A stretch of DNA of 64,000 nt from Shewanella phaeophyticola (GCF_025398315.1 NZ_JAODOQ010000001.1:806001-870000), one strand, 5' to 3'. Shown: positions 32,419 to 43,196, counted from the first letter of the stretch. A program made the numbers and translations. The notes: generated by a model not told the origin, from the sequence alone.

Positions 32419-33297
32419 TTAGAAAAGTTTACTGCCCCAACCTAATTTATTTCGAAGAACATGAAAGTAGTTATGCCCTTTAGGATGAATTAATCGTAAG
32501 CGTTCATTAGAGCGACGAATAAAAATTTCATCACCTGGTAAAACGGCTAAATGCACATGACCATCGCAGCTGACTTCAAGATTTTCCCCATTGTTAGGCG
32601 ACACAACTAATTTTATATTACTGCAAGCATCGACCACAATCGGTCGGCATGACAGCGTATGCGGAAACATAGGTACTAAAATAAGTGCTTGTAAATTAGG
32701 GGTTAAAATCGATCCTCCTGCCGATAAAGAATAGGCAGTCGATCCAGTAGGGGTTGAGACAATCATGCCATCAGCACGTTGGCTGTACATAAATTGCTCA
32801 TCGATATACACCTCAAATTGGATCATGTGCGCAATTTTACCCGGGTGCAAAACCGCCTCATTGACAGCAGTGTTGCTGGAGGTGATTTTACCATGACGAT
32901 GAACTTCCGCTTCGAGTAAGAAACGATGTTCAGTTTCAAACTCACCGTCTAAGACTTTAGACAATGCATTTTCAAAGTTGTCGGGAGGCAGGTCGGTTAA
33001 AAAGCCAAGATTACCTCGGTTTACGCCTATAACGGCCACATCAAAACGTGCCAGTACACGTGCAGCACCCAGCATATTACCGTCGCCACCCACCACGATG
33101 GCAAGGTCACAATGCTCGCCCATTTCGGGCAAGTCCATCGAACAGATATCGCTACCAAGCTCAGCGGATACACGTTCCTCTACAATCACATTAAAGCCCT
33201 GAACACTGAGCCAGTGATGCAAACGTCTCAGGGTTTGGTTGATCCCTTGGTGATGTGGTTTGCCGATAAGTCCGATTGTGTTGAACAATTTAGTCAT
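32419..33297 (-). CDS. nadK: NAD kinase
   Basis: The enzyme phosphorylates NAD+ to NADP+ in the cytoplasm. The 292-residue protein has the GGDGN motif ([15 protein letters not shown]), the NE/D motif (AVNEAVLH) and the Gly-rich [15 protein letters not shown] start at ATG 33297 ([12 protein letters not shown]), which gives the usual family length. A longer frame to 33357 would run through the grpE heat-shock promoter and has no family support. Divergent nadK and grpE is a common gammaproteobacterial arrangement. Confidence 0.96.
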   Translation of the reverse strand: MTKLFNTIGLIGKPHHQGINQTLRRLHHWLSVQGFNVIVEERVSAELGSDICSMDLPEMGEHCDLAIVVGGDGNMLGAARVLARFDVAVIGVNRGNLGFLTDLPPDNFENALSKVLDGEFETEHRFLLEAEVHRHGKITSSNTAVNEAVLHPGKIAHMIQFEVYIDEQFMYSQRADGMIVSTPTGSTAYSLSAGGSILTPNLQALILVPMFPHTLSCRPIVVDACSNIKLVVSPNNGENLEVSCDGHVHLAVLPGDEIFIRRSNERLRLIHPKGHNYFHVLRNKLGWGSKLF

Positions 33298-33322
33298 ATT
33301 CGTGTTTGTTCTGCCTTTAGGC

Positions 33323-33350
33323 CTTGAAACATAAGAATTGATCCCCATAA
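33323..33350 (+). promoter_or_regulatory. sigma-32 (RpoH) heat-shock promoter of grpE
   Basis: CTTGAAA at 33323-33329 and CCCCATAA at 33343-33350 with a 13-base spacer match the RpoH consensus almost perfectly. It lies 111 bases upstream of the grpE start and points toward it. Confidence 0.88.
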
Positions 33351-33460
33351 TATACACAAACTTATTAAAAGTGTGATAATTGCTGTCAATTAATCAGCAG
33401 TTGGCCACTTTATTTTTGTATTAATATATCCAATATTGCATTTTTTTAGCTGGAGTGAAA

Positions 33461-34066
33461 ATGAGCAACGAATCGAACAACGCACCGCAAGATCAAGTGG
33501 AAGATGTGGTAACACCTGAAGTCGTGGCTGATGAAGCGAGTTTGATGGATGAATTGACCCAAGCCAATTTTCGCATTGAAGAACTAGAGCAGCAATTAGC
33601 AGAAAGCCAAGCTGCACTTGAAGAGCGTAAAGATGTTGAAATGCGCGCAGCAGCAGAAACGCAAAATATCCGTACTCGTGCAGCAAAAGATGTTGAACAA
33701 GCGCGTAAGTTTGCGTTAGAAAAGTTCACCAATGAATTATTGCCAGTGATTGATAATATGGAGCGTGCGCTACAGGGAACAGATCCTGAAGACGAAGCGA
33801 CTAAAGCCATTTATGAAGGCGTTGAGTTAACCATGAAAGGTTTCTTAACATCGGTAGAAAAATTTGGTGTCACCCAAGTTAACCCACTAGGCGATGCATT
33901 TAACCCTGACCATCACCAAGCTATTGGTATGCAACCAAGTGCTGAGTATCCTGCTAACACGGTTATGATGGTGATGCAAAAAGGTTACTTGCTTAACGAC
34001 CGTTTGTTACGTCCTGCCATGGTAATGGTATCTCAAGGCGGTAATAGCGTAGACGTTGAAGCATAA
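33461..34066 (+). CDS. grpE: GrpE nucleotide-exchange factor
   Basis: GrpE drives ADP release from DnaK. The 201-residue protein has an acidic start, a long coiled coil (about residues 35-90, heptads in [18 protein letters not shown]) and the family core [43 protein letters not shown] and [22 protein letters not shown] 33461 follows CTGGAG. A GTG at 33455 would also fit the frame but overlaps that site. A sigma-32 promoter lies upstream. Confidence 0.96.
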   Translation: MSNESNNAPQDQVEDVVTPEVVADEASLMDELTQANFRIEELEQQLAESQAALEERKDVEMRAAAETQNIRTRAAKDVEQARKFALEKFTNELLPVIDNMERALQGTDPEDEATKAIYEGVELTMKGFLTSVEKFGVTQVNPLGDAFNPDHHQAIGMQPSAEYPANTVMMVMQKGYLLNDRLLRPAMVMVSQGGNSVDVEA

Positions 34067-34088
34067 ATTCAACTCAAATAATAGATAC

Positions 34089-34119
34089 AAAAAAGGACTG
34101 AATTTTCAGTCCTTTTTTA
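34089..34119. terminator. bidirectional terminator between grpE and dxs
   Basis: The stem AAAAAGGACTGA/TCAGTCCTTTTT with ATTT loop separates convergent genes. Confidence 0.9.
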
Positions 34120-34141
34120 TGCTTTAAATTATCGTAAACCT

Positions 34142-36007
34142 TTAAGCAATAAAGGCCTGGATTTGCGCCAAAATACCTGGAGCGTCCAGTTGCAGTTCAG
34201 CGGTAATTTCATCTGGTGAGCCATGCTTAATGAACTCATCTGGTAAACCAATCAATAATACCGGTTTTACAATCCGCATCCTTTGTAGTGTTTCTAATAC
34301 GCTAGAGCCTGCACCACCTAAAACGGCGTTTTCTTCTACTGAGACGATAATATCGTGGCTATTTGCAAGCTCTGCCAGTAAGTCGACATCCAAAGGCTTC
34401 ACAAAACGCATATCTGCAACAGTAGCGTCAATTTGTTCAGCAGCTTCTAGTGCTGCAGCTAACGTGGTACCAAAGTTAACAATGACTATCTTTTTACCTT
34501 GACGTTTTATTAGCCCTTTACCTATCGGTAAGGCTGTCATCTGTTCGACTTGCTCGGCACCAGTTGCGCTCCCTCTTGGGTAACGTACAGCAGTGGACCG
34601 TCTTGATAACAATATCCGGTATACAGCATTTGGCGACATTCATTTTCGTCAGATGGCGCCATAATTACCATATTGGGGATACAGCGCATAAAGCTTAAGT
34701 CAAAAGCGCCTTGGTGAGTCTGGCCGTCTGCGCCCACAATGCCACCACGGTCAATGGCAAATAATACGGGTAAACGTTGCAAGGCAACATCATGAATTAA
34801 TTGATCATAACCGCGTTGTAAAAAGGTTGAATAGATCGCAACGACGGGTTTTAGTCCTTCACAGGCAAATCCGGCGCCCAATGTTACAGCATGCTGTTCG
34901 GCGATGGCTGCATCAAAATACTGTTTCGGGAAACGCTGCGAAAACTCAACCATACCCGAGCCTTCACGCATTGCTGGCGTTATCGCCATCAGCTTGTCAT
35001 CTTGGGCTGCGACATCGCATAGCCATTTGCCAAAAACTTGCGAGAACGTTGGTAAACCTGGCTTAGTTGCCGGTTTTTTAAATTGGCTAGGGTCAAATTT
35101 AGGCACCGCATGCCAACCAATGGGGTCTTTTTCTGCGGGCTCATAACCACGACCTTTCTTGGTCATGATATGCAGCATTTGTGCAGCCTTTTAAATTACG
35201 CATATTACGCAGAGTTTCAACTAATGAATCCACGTCGTGGCCATCAATAGTAGCCAATGTAATTAAAACCTAACTCTTCAAATAATGTGGCTGGAACAAC
35301 CATGCCTTTTAAGTGTTCTTCGGTGCGCTTGGCCATTTCTTTAATGACGGGCATGCCTTTGAGCACTTTTTTGCTGTTTTCGCGGATAGTGGTGTAAAAA
35401 CGCCCTGACATCAATTGAGCTAAATGGTTGTTTAGTGCGCCGACGTTTTCAGAAATCGACATTTCATTGTCGTTCAACACAACCAGCATGTCTTTGTGTA
35501 AATCACCTGCGTGGTTCATGGCTTCAAACACCATACCACCCGTCATGGCACCATCGCCGATGACCGCAACCACTTTACGACCTTCGGCTTCTTTTTCTGC
35601 GGCAACAGCCATGGCTAAAGCTGCACTGACAGACGTACCAGAGTGACCCACACTAAAGGTGTCGTATTGGCTTTCTTCACGCCATGGGAAAGGGTGCAAA
35701 CCATTTTTTTGTCTAATGGTGTGCATACGCTCACGACGATCCGTTAAAATTTTATGTGGATATGCTTGATGACCAACGTCCCAAATTAATCGATCAACTG
35801 GGGTGTTGTAGACATAATGAAGGCCACAGTTAATTCAACTGTGCCTAAGCCAGACGCAAAATGTCCGCTGGAAATACCAACAGACTGAAGTAAGAATTGT
35901 CTAAGTTCATCAGACACTTGTGGAAGAAGACCTTGCGGTAGCTTCCGTAATTCTTCTGGCGTATTAGCTTGTGCTAGTACTGGGAATTTAGAAATATCGA
36001 AACTCAT
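34142..36007 (-). CDS. dxs: 1-deoxy-D-xylulose-5-phosphate synthase (frame broken four times)
   Basis: Dxs condenses pyruvate and glyceraldehyde-3-phosphate, the first step of the MEP isoprenoid route, using thiamine diphosphate. All parts are present in order: [37 protein letters not shown], the [18 protein letters not shown] thiamine site, the transketolase pyrimidine domain ([17 protein letters not shown]) and the C-terminal domain. Breaks are at 35822-35825, 35250-35255, 35181-35188 and 34595-34599. Family sequence needs Val-Ala-Leu, Ile-Gly-Pro-Ile-Asp, Lys-Gly-Pro-Gln and Asp-Gly-Pro-Thr there, and each corresponds to a GGNCC site. A genuine null is implausible since the only MEP entry enzyme is normally essential. 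Last gene of xseB-ispA-dxs. Confidence 0.95.
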
Positions 36008-36029
36008 AGCGAGATATTCTGACTCTTTA

Positions 36030-36911
36030 TTATAATCTTCGCTCAATAATGTAGCGGGCGAAGTCTGCAATTAACTGGCTATTGTATGGCAATTTAGTCA
36101 GCGCTGATAGTGCATCTTGTATTAGTTGTTCCGCACAGGCCTTTGCACCATCAAGACCTAACAGTTTCGGGAAGGTGCTTTTATTGGATTGCTCATCACT
36201 TCCTTGAGGTTTCCCAAGCTCTTCCGTGCTTGCGGTTATATCTAAAATATCGTCCTGAACTTGAAACGCTAAGCCTAAGGCTTGGGCGTATTGCATCATC
36301 AGTTGATATTGTTCTGCGGGGGCATTGGCTGCAATTAACGCCATTTCTACGGCACAGCTGATTAATGCCCCGGTTTTTTTATTGTGTAATTCGGTTAAGC
36401 GTTGTAAATCAATACTGTGATTAGTGGCGCTTAGATCAATGGCCTGACCACCACACATGCCTTGATAACCCGCGGCTTTTGCTAATACTCTCACCATAGC
36501 AAGTTGTTGAGTCGGGGTTAAATCATCACTGATTGACGTCATGATTTCAAATGCTAATGTTTGCAGTGCATCGCCCGCTAAAATCGCTGTGGCTTCATCA
36601 AATGCGATGTGAACCGTAGGTTGGCCGCGGCGCAGTGCATCATTGTCCATAGCGGGTAAATCGTCATGAATTAATGAATAAGCATGTATGCATTCAATGG
36701 CAGCAGCAGCTTTGTCTAGAGCATTAACATTAACACTGAACATGTTACCTACAGCGTAAACTAAAAAAGGGCGAATGCGTTTGCCGCCCAATAATGCGCC
36801 GTGCAACATTGCCGCTTTTAAATTAGGGGCTGCATCATCGAGCTGATTTAAATGCTGTTCAAGAATGGCATCAACTCGTTTTTGGTAAGTTTTGATTGCT
36901 TCAGCTAACAC
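36030..36911 (-). CDS. ispA: farnesyl diphosphate synthase
   Basis: The 293-residue polyprenyl synthase has both Asp-rich motifs, DDLPAMD (first, with the short spacing of farnesyl synthases) and DDILD (second), plus [12 protein letters not shown]. It joins isopentenyl and dimethylallyl diphosphate to give farnesyl diphosphate. It begins at GTG 36911, in frame with no better ATG. The gene lies between xseB and dxs, 22 bases before the dxs start, the standard operon. Confidence 0.95.
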   Translation of the reverse strand: MLAEAIKTYQKRVDAILEQHLNQLDDAAPNLKAAMLHGALLGGKRIRPFLVYAVGNMFSVNVNALDKAAAAIECIHAYSLIHDDLPAMDNDALRRGQPTVHIAFDEATAILAGDALQTLAFEIMTSISDDLTPTQQLAMVRVLAKAAGYQGMCGGQAIDLSATNHSIDLQRLTELHNKKTGALISCAVEMALIAANAPAEQYQLMMQYAQALGLAFQVQDDILDITASTEELGKPQGSDEQSNKSTFPKLLGLDGAKACAEQLIQDALSALTKLPYNSQLIADFARYIIERRL

Positions 36912-36947
36912 GTATTAAGACCTATGCTTCAATATTACGAATTGAGA

Positions 36948-37184
36948 TTATTCTGCGTCAACGGTAAATGGTGCGAGTTCGACATCATTTTCATTTAATA
37001 AGATAGACACTTTTTGCTGAGCTTGTTCAAGCTTAGTTTGGCTTTGACGAACCAAATTAATACCACGCTCAAATTGTTTTAGCGCGTCATCAAGTGACAC
37101 TTCACCTTGCTCTAAGTGAGCGACAATGGTTTCGAGCTCAGATAAAGATTGCTCAAAACTGAGATTTTCTGGTTTTTTAGCCAC
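36948..37184 (-). CDS. xseB: exodeoxyribonuclease VII small subunit
   Basis: The 78-residue protein has the family core SFEQSLSELETIVAHLEQGE and DALKQFERGINLVRQSQTKL. It joins XseA to form a single-strand exonuclease. It starts at GTG 37184 with AAGGAAAA upstream and is the first gene of the xseB-ispA-dxs operon. Confidence 0.95.
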   Translation of the reverse strand: MAKKPENLSFEQSLSELETIVAHLEQGEVSLDDALKQFERGINLVRQSQTKLEQAQQKVSILLNENDVELAPFTVDAE

Positions 37185-37552
37185 GATTAATTTTCCTTTC
37201 TTTGCGCGTGTGACAAGGTATATCAGCCCAGCGTATCGGTCAAATACAGTCGTCGGTTATTTGCTCAACAGCACGCTTTGTTATTGAATTTTTTTTAGAA
37301 ACAATAAAATCGAGCTAAACTTGAGCCGACTTTGTCCGATAAAGAGTTAAGATTTTAAATTGTTAACGAAAATGATTTCTTGAAACACGTATTACTGATT
37401 ATCATAATGACTTGAGAAACTTTTGCAGCAATGCAAAACGATTCACCTTATGATTGCATCATACGATTGATATAACATATCGAATTTACCGTGCGAAGCC
37501 GTTTTTAATAGAGCACAAAAAGCAGAGTCATCACTGCGATTGAGGAGAGGTT
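37185..37552. other. divergent region between xseB and pomA
   Basis: This 368-base region must carry promoters for the isoprenoid operon and the stator genes. I see no clear sigma-28 or other specific promoter and no RNA gene. Confidence 0.45.
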
Positions 37553-38320
37553 GTGGATTTAGCTACCCTGATAGGTATTATTGGTGCTTTTGCATTTATT
37601 ATTGGCGCCATGGTGACCAGTGGCGGTATTGGTTTATTTATCGATGTACCTTCTGTATTGATCGTAATCATGGGCTCTTTATTTGTTGTCATGATGAAGT
37701 TCAACCTAAAGCAATTTTTAGGGTCGATAAAAATCGGCATGAAAGCTTTCATGTTTAAAATTGATAAACCTGAAGATTTAATTGAGCAGTCTGTCACTAT
37801 GGCTGACGCTGCCCGTAAAGGTGGTTTTTTGGCGTTAGAAGAAGCAGTGATCACCAATACCTTTATGCAAAAAGCGGTTGATATGTTGGTTGATGGTCAC
37901 GATGGTGACGTGGTACGTAATGCCCTTGAAAAAGATATCTCGTTAACCGAAGAACGTCACAAAATGGGGATTAGCATTTTTAAAGCCATGGGTGATGTTG
38001 CGCCTGCGATGGGGATGATTGGTACACTTGTGGGCTTAGTGGCCATGCTGTCAAACATGGATGACCCTAAATCGATTGATCCCTCTATGGCTGTTGCCTT
38101 GTTAACCACACTTTATGGCGCGATCATTGCAAACATGATTGCAATCCCGATGGCCGATAAACTGTCACTGCGCATGGGCGAAGAACTGCTTAATCGTAAC
38201 TTAATTATGGATGCGGTTCTGGCAATACAAGACGGGCAAAACCCGCGAGTGATTGAAGGCTTTTTAAAGAATTACCTCGCTGAAAAACAACGTGTAATTG
38301 ATACAACGGACGGAGAATAA
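37553..38320 (+). CDS. pomA: Na+-driven flagellar stator protein PomA
   Basis: PomA and PomB form the ion channel that drives flagellar rotation. The 255-residue protein has four helices (two early, two near residues 150-205), the cytoplasmic loop with charged residues, and the conserved GDVAPAMGMIGTLVGLVAML segment. It begins at GTG 37553 after GAGGAGAGG. It is followed by pomB with a 3-base gap. Confidence 0.95.
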   Translation: MDLATLIGIIGAFAFIIGAMVTSGGIGLFIDVPSVLIVIMGSLFVVMMKFNLKQFLGSIKIGMKAFMFKIDKPEDLIEQSVTMADAARKGGFLALEEAVITNTFMQKAVDMLVDGHDGDVVRNALEKDISLTEERHKMGISIFKAMGDVAPAMGMIGTLVGLVAMLSNMDDPKSIDPSMAVALLTTLYGAIIANMIAIPMADKLSLRMGEELLNRNLIMDAVLAIQDGQNPRVIEGFLKNYLAEKQRVIDTTDGE

Positions 38321-38323
38321 CTC

Positions 38324-39250
38324 ATGGCTAAGGCCAAGTGTGATTGTCCACCTGCAGGCGCCCCTATGTGGTTAGCAACCTTTGCTGACTTGATGTCATT
38401 GCTGATGTGCTTCTTCGTATTGTTGTTAGCATTCTCTGAAATGGACGTCATGAAGTTTAAGCAAATTGCTGGCTCGATGAAATATGCGTTTGGTGTACAA
38501 AACAAAGTAGAAGTGAAAGATATTCCGAAAGGAACCTCTGTCATTGCGCTTGAGTTTCGCCCGGGCAGACCTGATCCCACCCCGATTGAAATCATTAACC
38601 AACAAACCAATGAAATGACTCAGCCAACCATTGAGTATCAGGCCGGTGAAGAAGACAGCGCGGGTGGTACCCAAAAACAATCTGGTGAGCAACGAGGTGG
38701 TAATGCGGCTGCAACGGCGCAGCAAGAAGCGGAAGCCGTAAAAAAAGCAGCAGCCTCAGCGCAAGAAAATATTAACGAACAAGTTAAAAAGATGGCCGAA
38801 AAGCTCAACGAAGAAATTGTTGATGGCGCCATTGAAATTGAATCTCTTGGGCAACAAATTATTATTCGAATTCGTGAAAAAGGCTCGTTTGCGTCGGGTT
38901 CGGGGTTCTTACAGCCTAAGTTTAAGCCTATTGTGCGCTCTATTGGCGCATTATTAAAAGATGTGCCCGGTATTGTGACCGTGTCAGGTCATACTGATGG
39001 CGCGCACATTAGCAATGAACTTTACAGTTCCAACTGGGAGCTCTCAAGTCAGCGTGCTGTTGCGGTTGCTGACGAGTTACGTAGAGTGCCAGGGTTTGAT
39101 GAAACCCGCATGAAAGTAGTGGGAGAGGCTTCTAACAGGCCATTAGTGCCTAATGACACTAATGAAAACCGTACGCGTAATCGCCGTGTCGAGATTTCAA
39201 TTGAGCAAGGTAAAGCGAAAGAGTCAAACGAGATAACGGTGTCTGACTAA
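38324..39250 (+). CDS. pomB: Na+-driven flagellar stator protein PomB
   Basis: One N-terminal helix has the ion-binding Asp in WLATFADLMSLLMCFFVLLL, with the Cys/Phe pattern of Na+-type stators. A long Gln/Glu/Ala linker follows, then an OmpA-like peptidoglycan-binding domain (VSGHTDGAHIS, RNRRVEISIEQ). It anchors the stator to the cell wall. The 308 residues match the family. Confidence 0.95.
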   Translation: MAKAKCDCPPAGAPMWLATFADLMSLLMCFFVLLLAFSEMDVMKFKQIAGSMKYAFGVQNKVEVKDIPKGTSVIALEFRPGRPDPTPIEIINQQTNEMTQPTIEYQAGEEDSAGGTQKQSGEQRGGNAAATAQQEAEAVKKAAASAQENINEQVKKMAEKLNEEIVDGAIEIESLGQQIIIRIREKGSFASGSGFLQPKFKPIVRSIGALLKDVPGIVTVSGHTDGAHISNELYSSNWELSSQRAVAVADELRRVPGFDETRMKVVGEASNRPLVPNDTNENRTRNRRVEISIEQGKAKESNEITVSD

Positions 39251-39292
39251 GCTTAATTACTTATAAGTTGTTCACTTTTAGTCGTGATACCC

Positions 39293-39323
39293 AAAGCGCA
39301 ACCTGATAAGGTTGCGCTTTTTG
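39293..39323 (+). terminator. terminator after pomB
   Basis: A 12-base-pair stem (AAAGCGCAACCT/AGGTTGCGCTTT) with GATA loop and a T tract. Confidence 0.9.
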
Positions 39324-39596
39324 TTATCAAAATGTTTTGTGAATGGTGTGACCTGCACAAAATGAATGATTAGAAAGTGAATATGTTTGGTTAATAGGCA
39401 TCATTTGGTATAATCCGCGAATTATTGCTTACCATTTGGTGCCGATTTATCCATAAATCTGTATATTCTAAATCTGTAAGCTGTTTTTCAATTTTATAAT
39501 CAACGTATTACAACTCTTTGAGTTAGCCATGCTAAGTACTGACTCGGTGCTTGCTAAGTGCTGTGCTATTGAATTTGTTATGCCTGCGGACGCCCC
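39324..39596. other. region upstream of thiI
   Basis: No gene is supported here. It should hold the thiI promoter; TATAAT-like words near 39409-39414 are candidate -10 elements only. Confidence 0.4.
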
Positions 39597-41051
39597 ATGA
39601 AGTTTATTGTTAAGCTATACCCTGAAATTATGATGAAGAGTAAGTCGGTAAGACTGCGATTTACCAAAATGCTCGAAACCAATATTCGTAATGTACTGAA
39701 AAAAGTCGATGAAGATGCCAAAGTACAGCGTTTATACGATCGAATTTTAGTGAAAGTGCCAGACAATAAACCTGAGCTTGTCGATGCGTTTGCCACGCGT
39801 TTAAGCTGCATTCCCGGTATTGCTCATGTGGTACAAGTGAGTGAATACGCTTTTGATTCGGTCGATCATATTTATCAACAAGTGTTACCTAAATACCGCG
39901 ATGAGCTCGCCGGTAAAACGTTTTGTGTCCGTGTAAAACGTTCGGGGAAGCATGACTTTAACTCTATCGATGTGGAACGCTATGTAGGCGGTGGTTTAAA
40001 TCAGCATACTGACGCATTAGGGGTAAAGCTTAAAAATCCAGACGTCACTGTGAACCTTGAAATCGACCAAGACAAGTTATACATGGTCGAGCGTCGTATT
40101 GAGGGCTTAGGCGGTTTCCCTATGGCGACTCAAGAAGACGTTTTATCACTGATTTCGGGTGGTTTTGACTCTGGTGTGTCGAGCTTCCAGTTTATTAAAA
40201 AGGGTGCCCGTACCCATTATTGTTTCTTTAACCTTGGTGGTGCTCAGCACGAGATTGGGGTTAAGCAAGTGGCGTTTCATTTATGGCAAAAGTACGGCGA
40301 ATCTCACAAGGTCCGTTTTGTTTCTGTACCGTTTGAGCCTGTGGTTCAGGAGATCCTCGAGCGGATTGATAACGGACAAATGGGTGTTGTGCTTAAGCGT
40401 ATGATGATGCGTGCTGCCACGCGTATTGCTGATAAGTTTGGGATTCAAGCCTTGGTTACGGGTGAGAGTTTAGGCCAAGTATCTAGCCAAACCTTAACCA
40501 ATTTAAACGTGATTGACCGCTGTACAGATTTACTGATTTTGCGTCCACTTATTGCGATGGACAAGCAAGATATTATTAATCAAAGTCGTGTGATTGGCAC
40601 TGAAGATTTTGCCAAGTCAATTCCAGAGTATTGTGGCGTTATTTCACAAAAGCCAACTGTGAAAGCCGTGTTGTCTAAAGTTGAAAAAGAAGAGCTTAAA
40701 TTCTCTGAAGACTTAATTGACCGTGTTGTTGATGCGGCCGTGGTGATGGACATTCGGGATATTGAAGCTGAAATGAATAAACAGGTCACTGAAACAGAAA
40801 CCGTTAAAGATGTTGCGTCAGGCGAGATTGTCATTGATGTTCGTGCGCCAGAAGAAGAAGAGCGTGCGCCATTAGAAATGGATAACGTGATGGTGAAAAC
40901 TATTCCATTTTTTAAACTTGCGACTCAGTTTGCTGATTTAGATAACAGCAAAACCTATTTACTTTACTGCGACCGTGGTGTCATGAGTAAACTACAAGCG
41001 TTGTATTTAATTGAGCAAGGCTACACTAACGTTAAAGTGTATCGCCCATAA
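39597..41051 (+). CDS. thiI: tRNA 4-thiouridine synthase / thiamine sulfurtransferase
   Basis: ThiI adds sulfur to uridine 8 of tRNA and supplies sulfur for the thiamine thiazole. The 484-residue protein has an N-terminal ferredoxin-like and THUMP domain, the PP-loop [11 protein letters not shown] and a C-terminal rhodanese domain with the persulfide Cys in [11 protein letters not shown], the form found in gammaproteobacteria. The ribosome-binding site is weak. Confidence 0.96.
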   Translation: MKFIVKLYPEIMMKSKSVRLRFTKMLETNIRNVLKKVDEDAKVQRLYDRILVKVPDNKPELVDAFATRLSCIPGIAHVVQVSEYAFDSVDHIYQQVLPKYRDELAGKTFCVRVKRSGKHDFNSIDVERYVGGGLNQHTDALGVKLKNPDVTVNLEIDQDKLYMVERRIEGLGGFPMATQEDVLSLISGGFDSGVSSFQFIKKGARTHYCFFNLGGAQHEIGVKQVAFHLWQKYGESHKVRFVSVPFEPVVQEILERIDNGQMGVVLKRMMMRAATRIADKFGIQALVTGESLGQVSSQTLTNLNVIDRCTDLLILRPLIAMDKQDIINQSRVIGTEDFAKSIPEYCGVISQKPTVKAVLSKVEKEELKFSEDLIDRVVDAAVVMDIRDIEAEMNKQVTETETVKDVASGEIVIDVRAPEEEERAPLEMDNVMVKTIPFFKLATQFADLDNSKTYLLYCDRGVMSKLQALYLIEQGYTNVKVYRP

Positions 41052-41109
41052 GCATCTGTAAGCATCAGGCTAACTCACAATTAATGTTGTTGGCTAACCT
41101 ATGATTTAC

Positions 41110-41152
41110 AGCCACAAAAAAACCGCATTTAATGCGGTTTTTTTGTGGCTGT
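41110..41152. terminator. long bidirectional terminator
   Basis: About 21 paired bases per arm around a single-base centre near 41130, including internal A7 and T7 runs, stand between thiI and the small exported protein gene. Confidence 0.9.
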
Positions 41153-41166
41153 TTACTGAATTGCGA

Positions 41167-41391
41167 TTAGTTTGCTTGGGTTGCTTCAGAAGTTTTTTGT
41201 GCTTCTTCATTGTCTGCAACTAAAATGCTGTTAACATCGTCATTGATATCAACTTTCATCGCTTCAATGCTTTGTGATAACTCTGCATGTAAATCGGCCA
41301 TATCAATCGCGTCAACTTCGGTCGCTTGCGCCGCAGATAAACCGATGAACGTTGTTAAGGTAATAGCAAAAACAGTTTTTAAGTTGAACAT
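41167..41391 (-). CDS. small exported protein of unknown function
   Basis: The 74-residue protein starts at ATG 41391 after a strong GGAGG. Residues 1-23 are a signal peptide (FAITLTTFIGLSAAQA). The remaining 50 residues are acidic and helical, without Cys. I know no family for it. It lies between thiI and gcvA. Confidence 0.7.
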   Translation of the reverse strand: MFNLKTVFAITLTTFIGLSAAQATEVDAIDMADLHAELSQSIEAMKVDINDDVNSILVADNEEAQKTSEATQAN

Positions 41392-41569
41392 AAGGGGTAG
41401 CCTCCAGGCCAATCATTCACATTTGCCGGACTATCCCGATTCCCTCGTAGAGATTGTCCAACTGTATTTTCAATGCTGCTAATTTAACCAAACACAGTGT
41501 TCTTTACAAACGACAAAAAATAACGATAATCATTAGAAAATCTAATCAATAAACGAGAGATTGATCACT

Positions 41570-42481
41570 ATGTCTAGACGATTGCCCCCGCTAAATGCAG
41601 TGAAAGCATTTGAGGCTGCAGCAAGACATCTGAGCTTTACCCGCGCCGCAGAAGAGTTGTTCGTGACTCAGGCGGCGGTAAGTCATCAGATTAAAGCGTT
41701 AGAAGATTTTTTAGGGCTAAAATTGTTTCGACGCAAGAATCGATCATTATTGTTAACAGAAGAAGGTCAAAGCTACTTTCTCGACATTAAAGATATATTT
41801 ATTGAGCTAGGTGAAGCAACAAATCGCTTACTTGCTCGTAGTGCAGTGGGCTCGTTAACCGTGAGTATGTCACCCAGTTTTGCCATTCAATGGTTAGTGC
41901 CCAGGTTAGCTAAATTCAGTGAAAAAAATCCTGACATTGACGTTCGAATTAAAGCTGTTGACAGTGACACTAATTCATTAACTGACGACGTTGATGTGGC
42001 GATTTATTATGGGCAAGGAAACTGGCCTGGTTTGCGCGCTGATAAATTACGTAACGAAGTGCTGATCCCAGTATGCTCGCCATTATTGCTGAATGGCTCT
42101 AAACCATTAACTCAACCCAGTGATTTAAAGTTTCATACTTTGCTGCACGATGCGAATCGTCAAGACTGGCAAGCGTGGTTTAGGCAATGCGGTGTGACTG
42201 ATATTAATGTTAATCAAGAGTCTATCTTCAGCCATTCATCACTGGTGCTGCAAGCGGCGGCACACGGTCAGGGTGTTGCATTAGGTTACAGTGTATTGGC
42301 AAGGCCTGATATTAAAGCAGGGCGCTTGATTTGCCCGTTTTCTGAAGTGCTGGTGAGTAAAGATGCTTATTACTTGGTGTGCCAACAAAATCATTCTGAA
42401 ATAGGTAAGATATCGGCGTTTAGAGAATGGATGGTCGATATGTTTGCAGAGGAGTCCCGCAGTGAACTGCTTACCGGATAA
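41570..42481 (+). CDS. gcvA: LysR-family regulator GcvA (glycine cleavage activator)
   Basis: The helix-turn-helix (LSFTRAAEELFVTQAAVSHQ) and substrate domain match GcvA, which controls the glycine cleavage genes in E. coli. The 303-residue protein starts at ATG 41570 after GAGAG. The order gcvA-ygdD-rlmM, conserved in gammaproteobacteria, supports the name, with one hydrolase gene inserted here. Confidence 0.9.
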   Translation: MSRRLPPLNAVKAFEAAARHLSFTRAAEELFVTQAAVSHQIKALEDFLGLKLFRRKNRSLLLTEEGQSYFLDIKDIFIELGEATNRLLARSAVGSLTVSMSPSFAIQWLVPRLAKFSEKNPDIDVRIKAVDSDTNSLTDDVDVAIYYGQGNWPGLRADKLRNEVLIPVCSPLLLNGSKPLTQPSDLKFHTLLHDANRQDWQAWFRQCGVTDINVNQESIFSHSSLVLQAAAHGQGVALGYSVLARPDIKAGRLICPFSEVLVSKDAYYLVCQQNHSEIGKISAFREWMVDMFAEESRSELLTG

Positions 42482-43175
42482 TCATATAACATTCGCCAAG
42501 GACTTTATTTTACAAGGCCTCAAAAGTGACACCTTGATTATTTTTGCGCATGGTGCAGGTGCCAATATGCATCATGAGTTTATGGTCAATATGAGTGATA
42601 AACTGGTTAATGCGGGTTTTCAAGTATATCGATTTAACTTTTTATATATGCAAGCCAACATGCAAGATGGAAAGCGTCGTCCCCCTGATCGTGCGCCTAA
42701 ATTACTCAATCATTTTGAACAGGTGTTGCTCGATGTTGCAGACAAAATAAAGCAAGGGTTGATAAATCCTAAACGAATTGTCGTAATGGGTAAGTCTATG
42801 GGTGGACGAATGTCGGCGATTTTAACCAGCACTGAGCACGTATTTTTATCGGCTCAAGCTAAAGACGTTGCAGCTAACATTTGTGCTGTAGTGTGCCTCG
42901 GTTATCCCTTTGTTCCGTTAAAAGGTGGCGAGCCGCGTCTATCACCGATACACACTAACCCATTACCAATACTAATCGTTCAAGGTGAGCGAGATAAGTT
43001 TGGTGGGCGTGAGCAAGTGCTTTCTTGGTCATTGTCAGAAAATACCTCCATATGTTGGATAGGTGATGGCGACCATAGTTTACAACCGCGAAAGTCTTCG
43101 GGTTATACATTAGAAGGTAATTTACAGCAGGCCTGCGATAGTATCTGCCAATTTATAGGTTCAAAGATTGCTTAA
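42462..43175 (+). CDS. alpha/beta hydrolase of the KANL3/Tex30 family
   Basis: This has the KANL3/Tex30-like hydrolase pattern: FAHGAGANMHHEFM, the nucleophile elbow GKSMGGRM, and the late IGDGDHS with the likely catalytic His. The protein is probably a cytoplasmic hydrolase of unknown substrate. The best start is GTG 42462 after GAGGAG; it overlaps the gcvA end by 20 bases, suggesting co-translation. Confidence 0.85.
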   Translation: MNCLPDNHITFAKDFILQGLKSDTLIIFAHGAGANMHHEFMVNMSDKLVNAGFQVYRFNFLYMQANMQDGKRRPPDRAPKLLNHFEQVLLDVADKIKQGLINPKRIVVMGKSMGGRMSAILTSTEHVFLSAQAKDVAANICAVVCLGYPFVPLKGGEPRLSPIHTNPLPILIVQGERDKFGGREQVLSWSLSENTSICWIGDGDHSLQPRKSSGYTLEGNLQQACDSICQFIGSKIA

Positions 43176-43196
43176 GCATTCAATAAGGTGAGTGAA

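Noticed and set aside
34142..36070. Four separate small genes in the dxs region
   Set aside because: Each fragment matches a different consecutive part of one Dxs protein.
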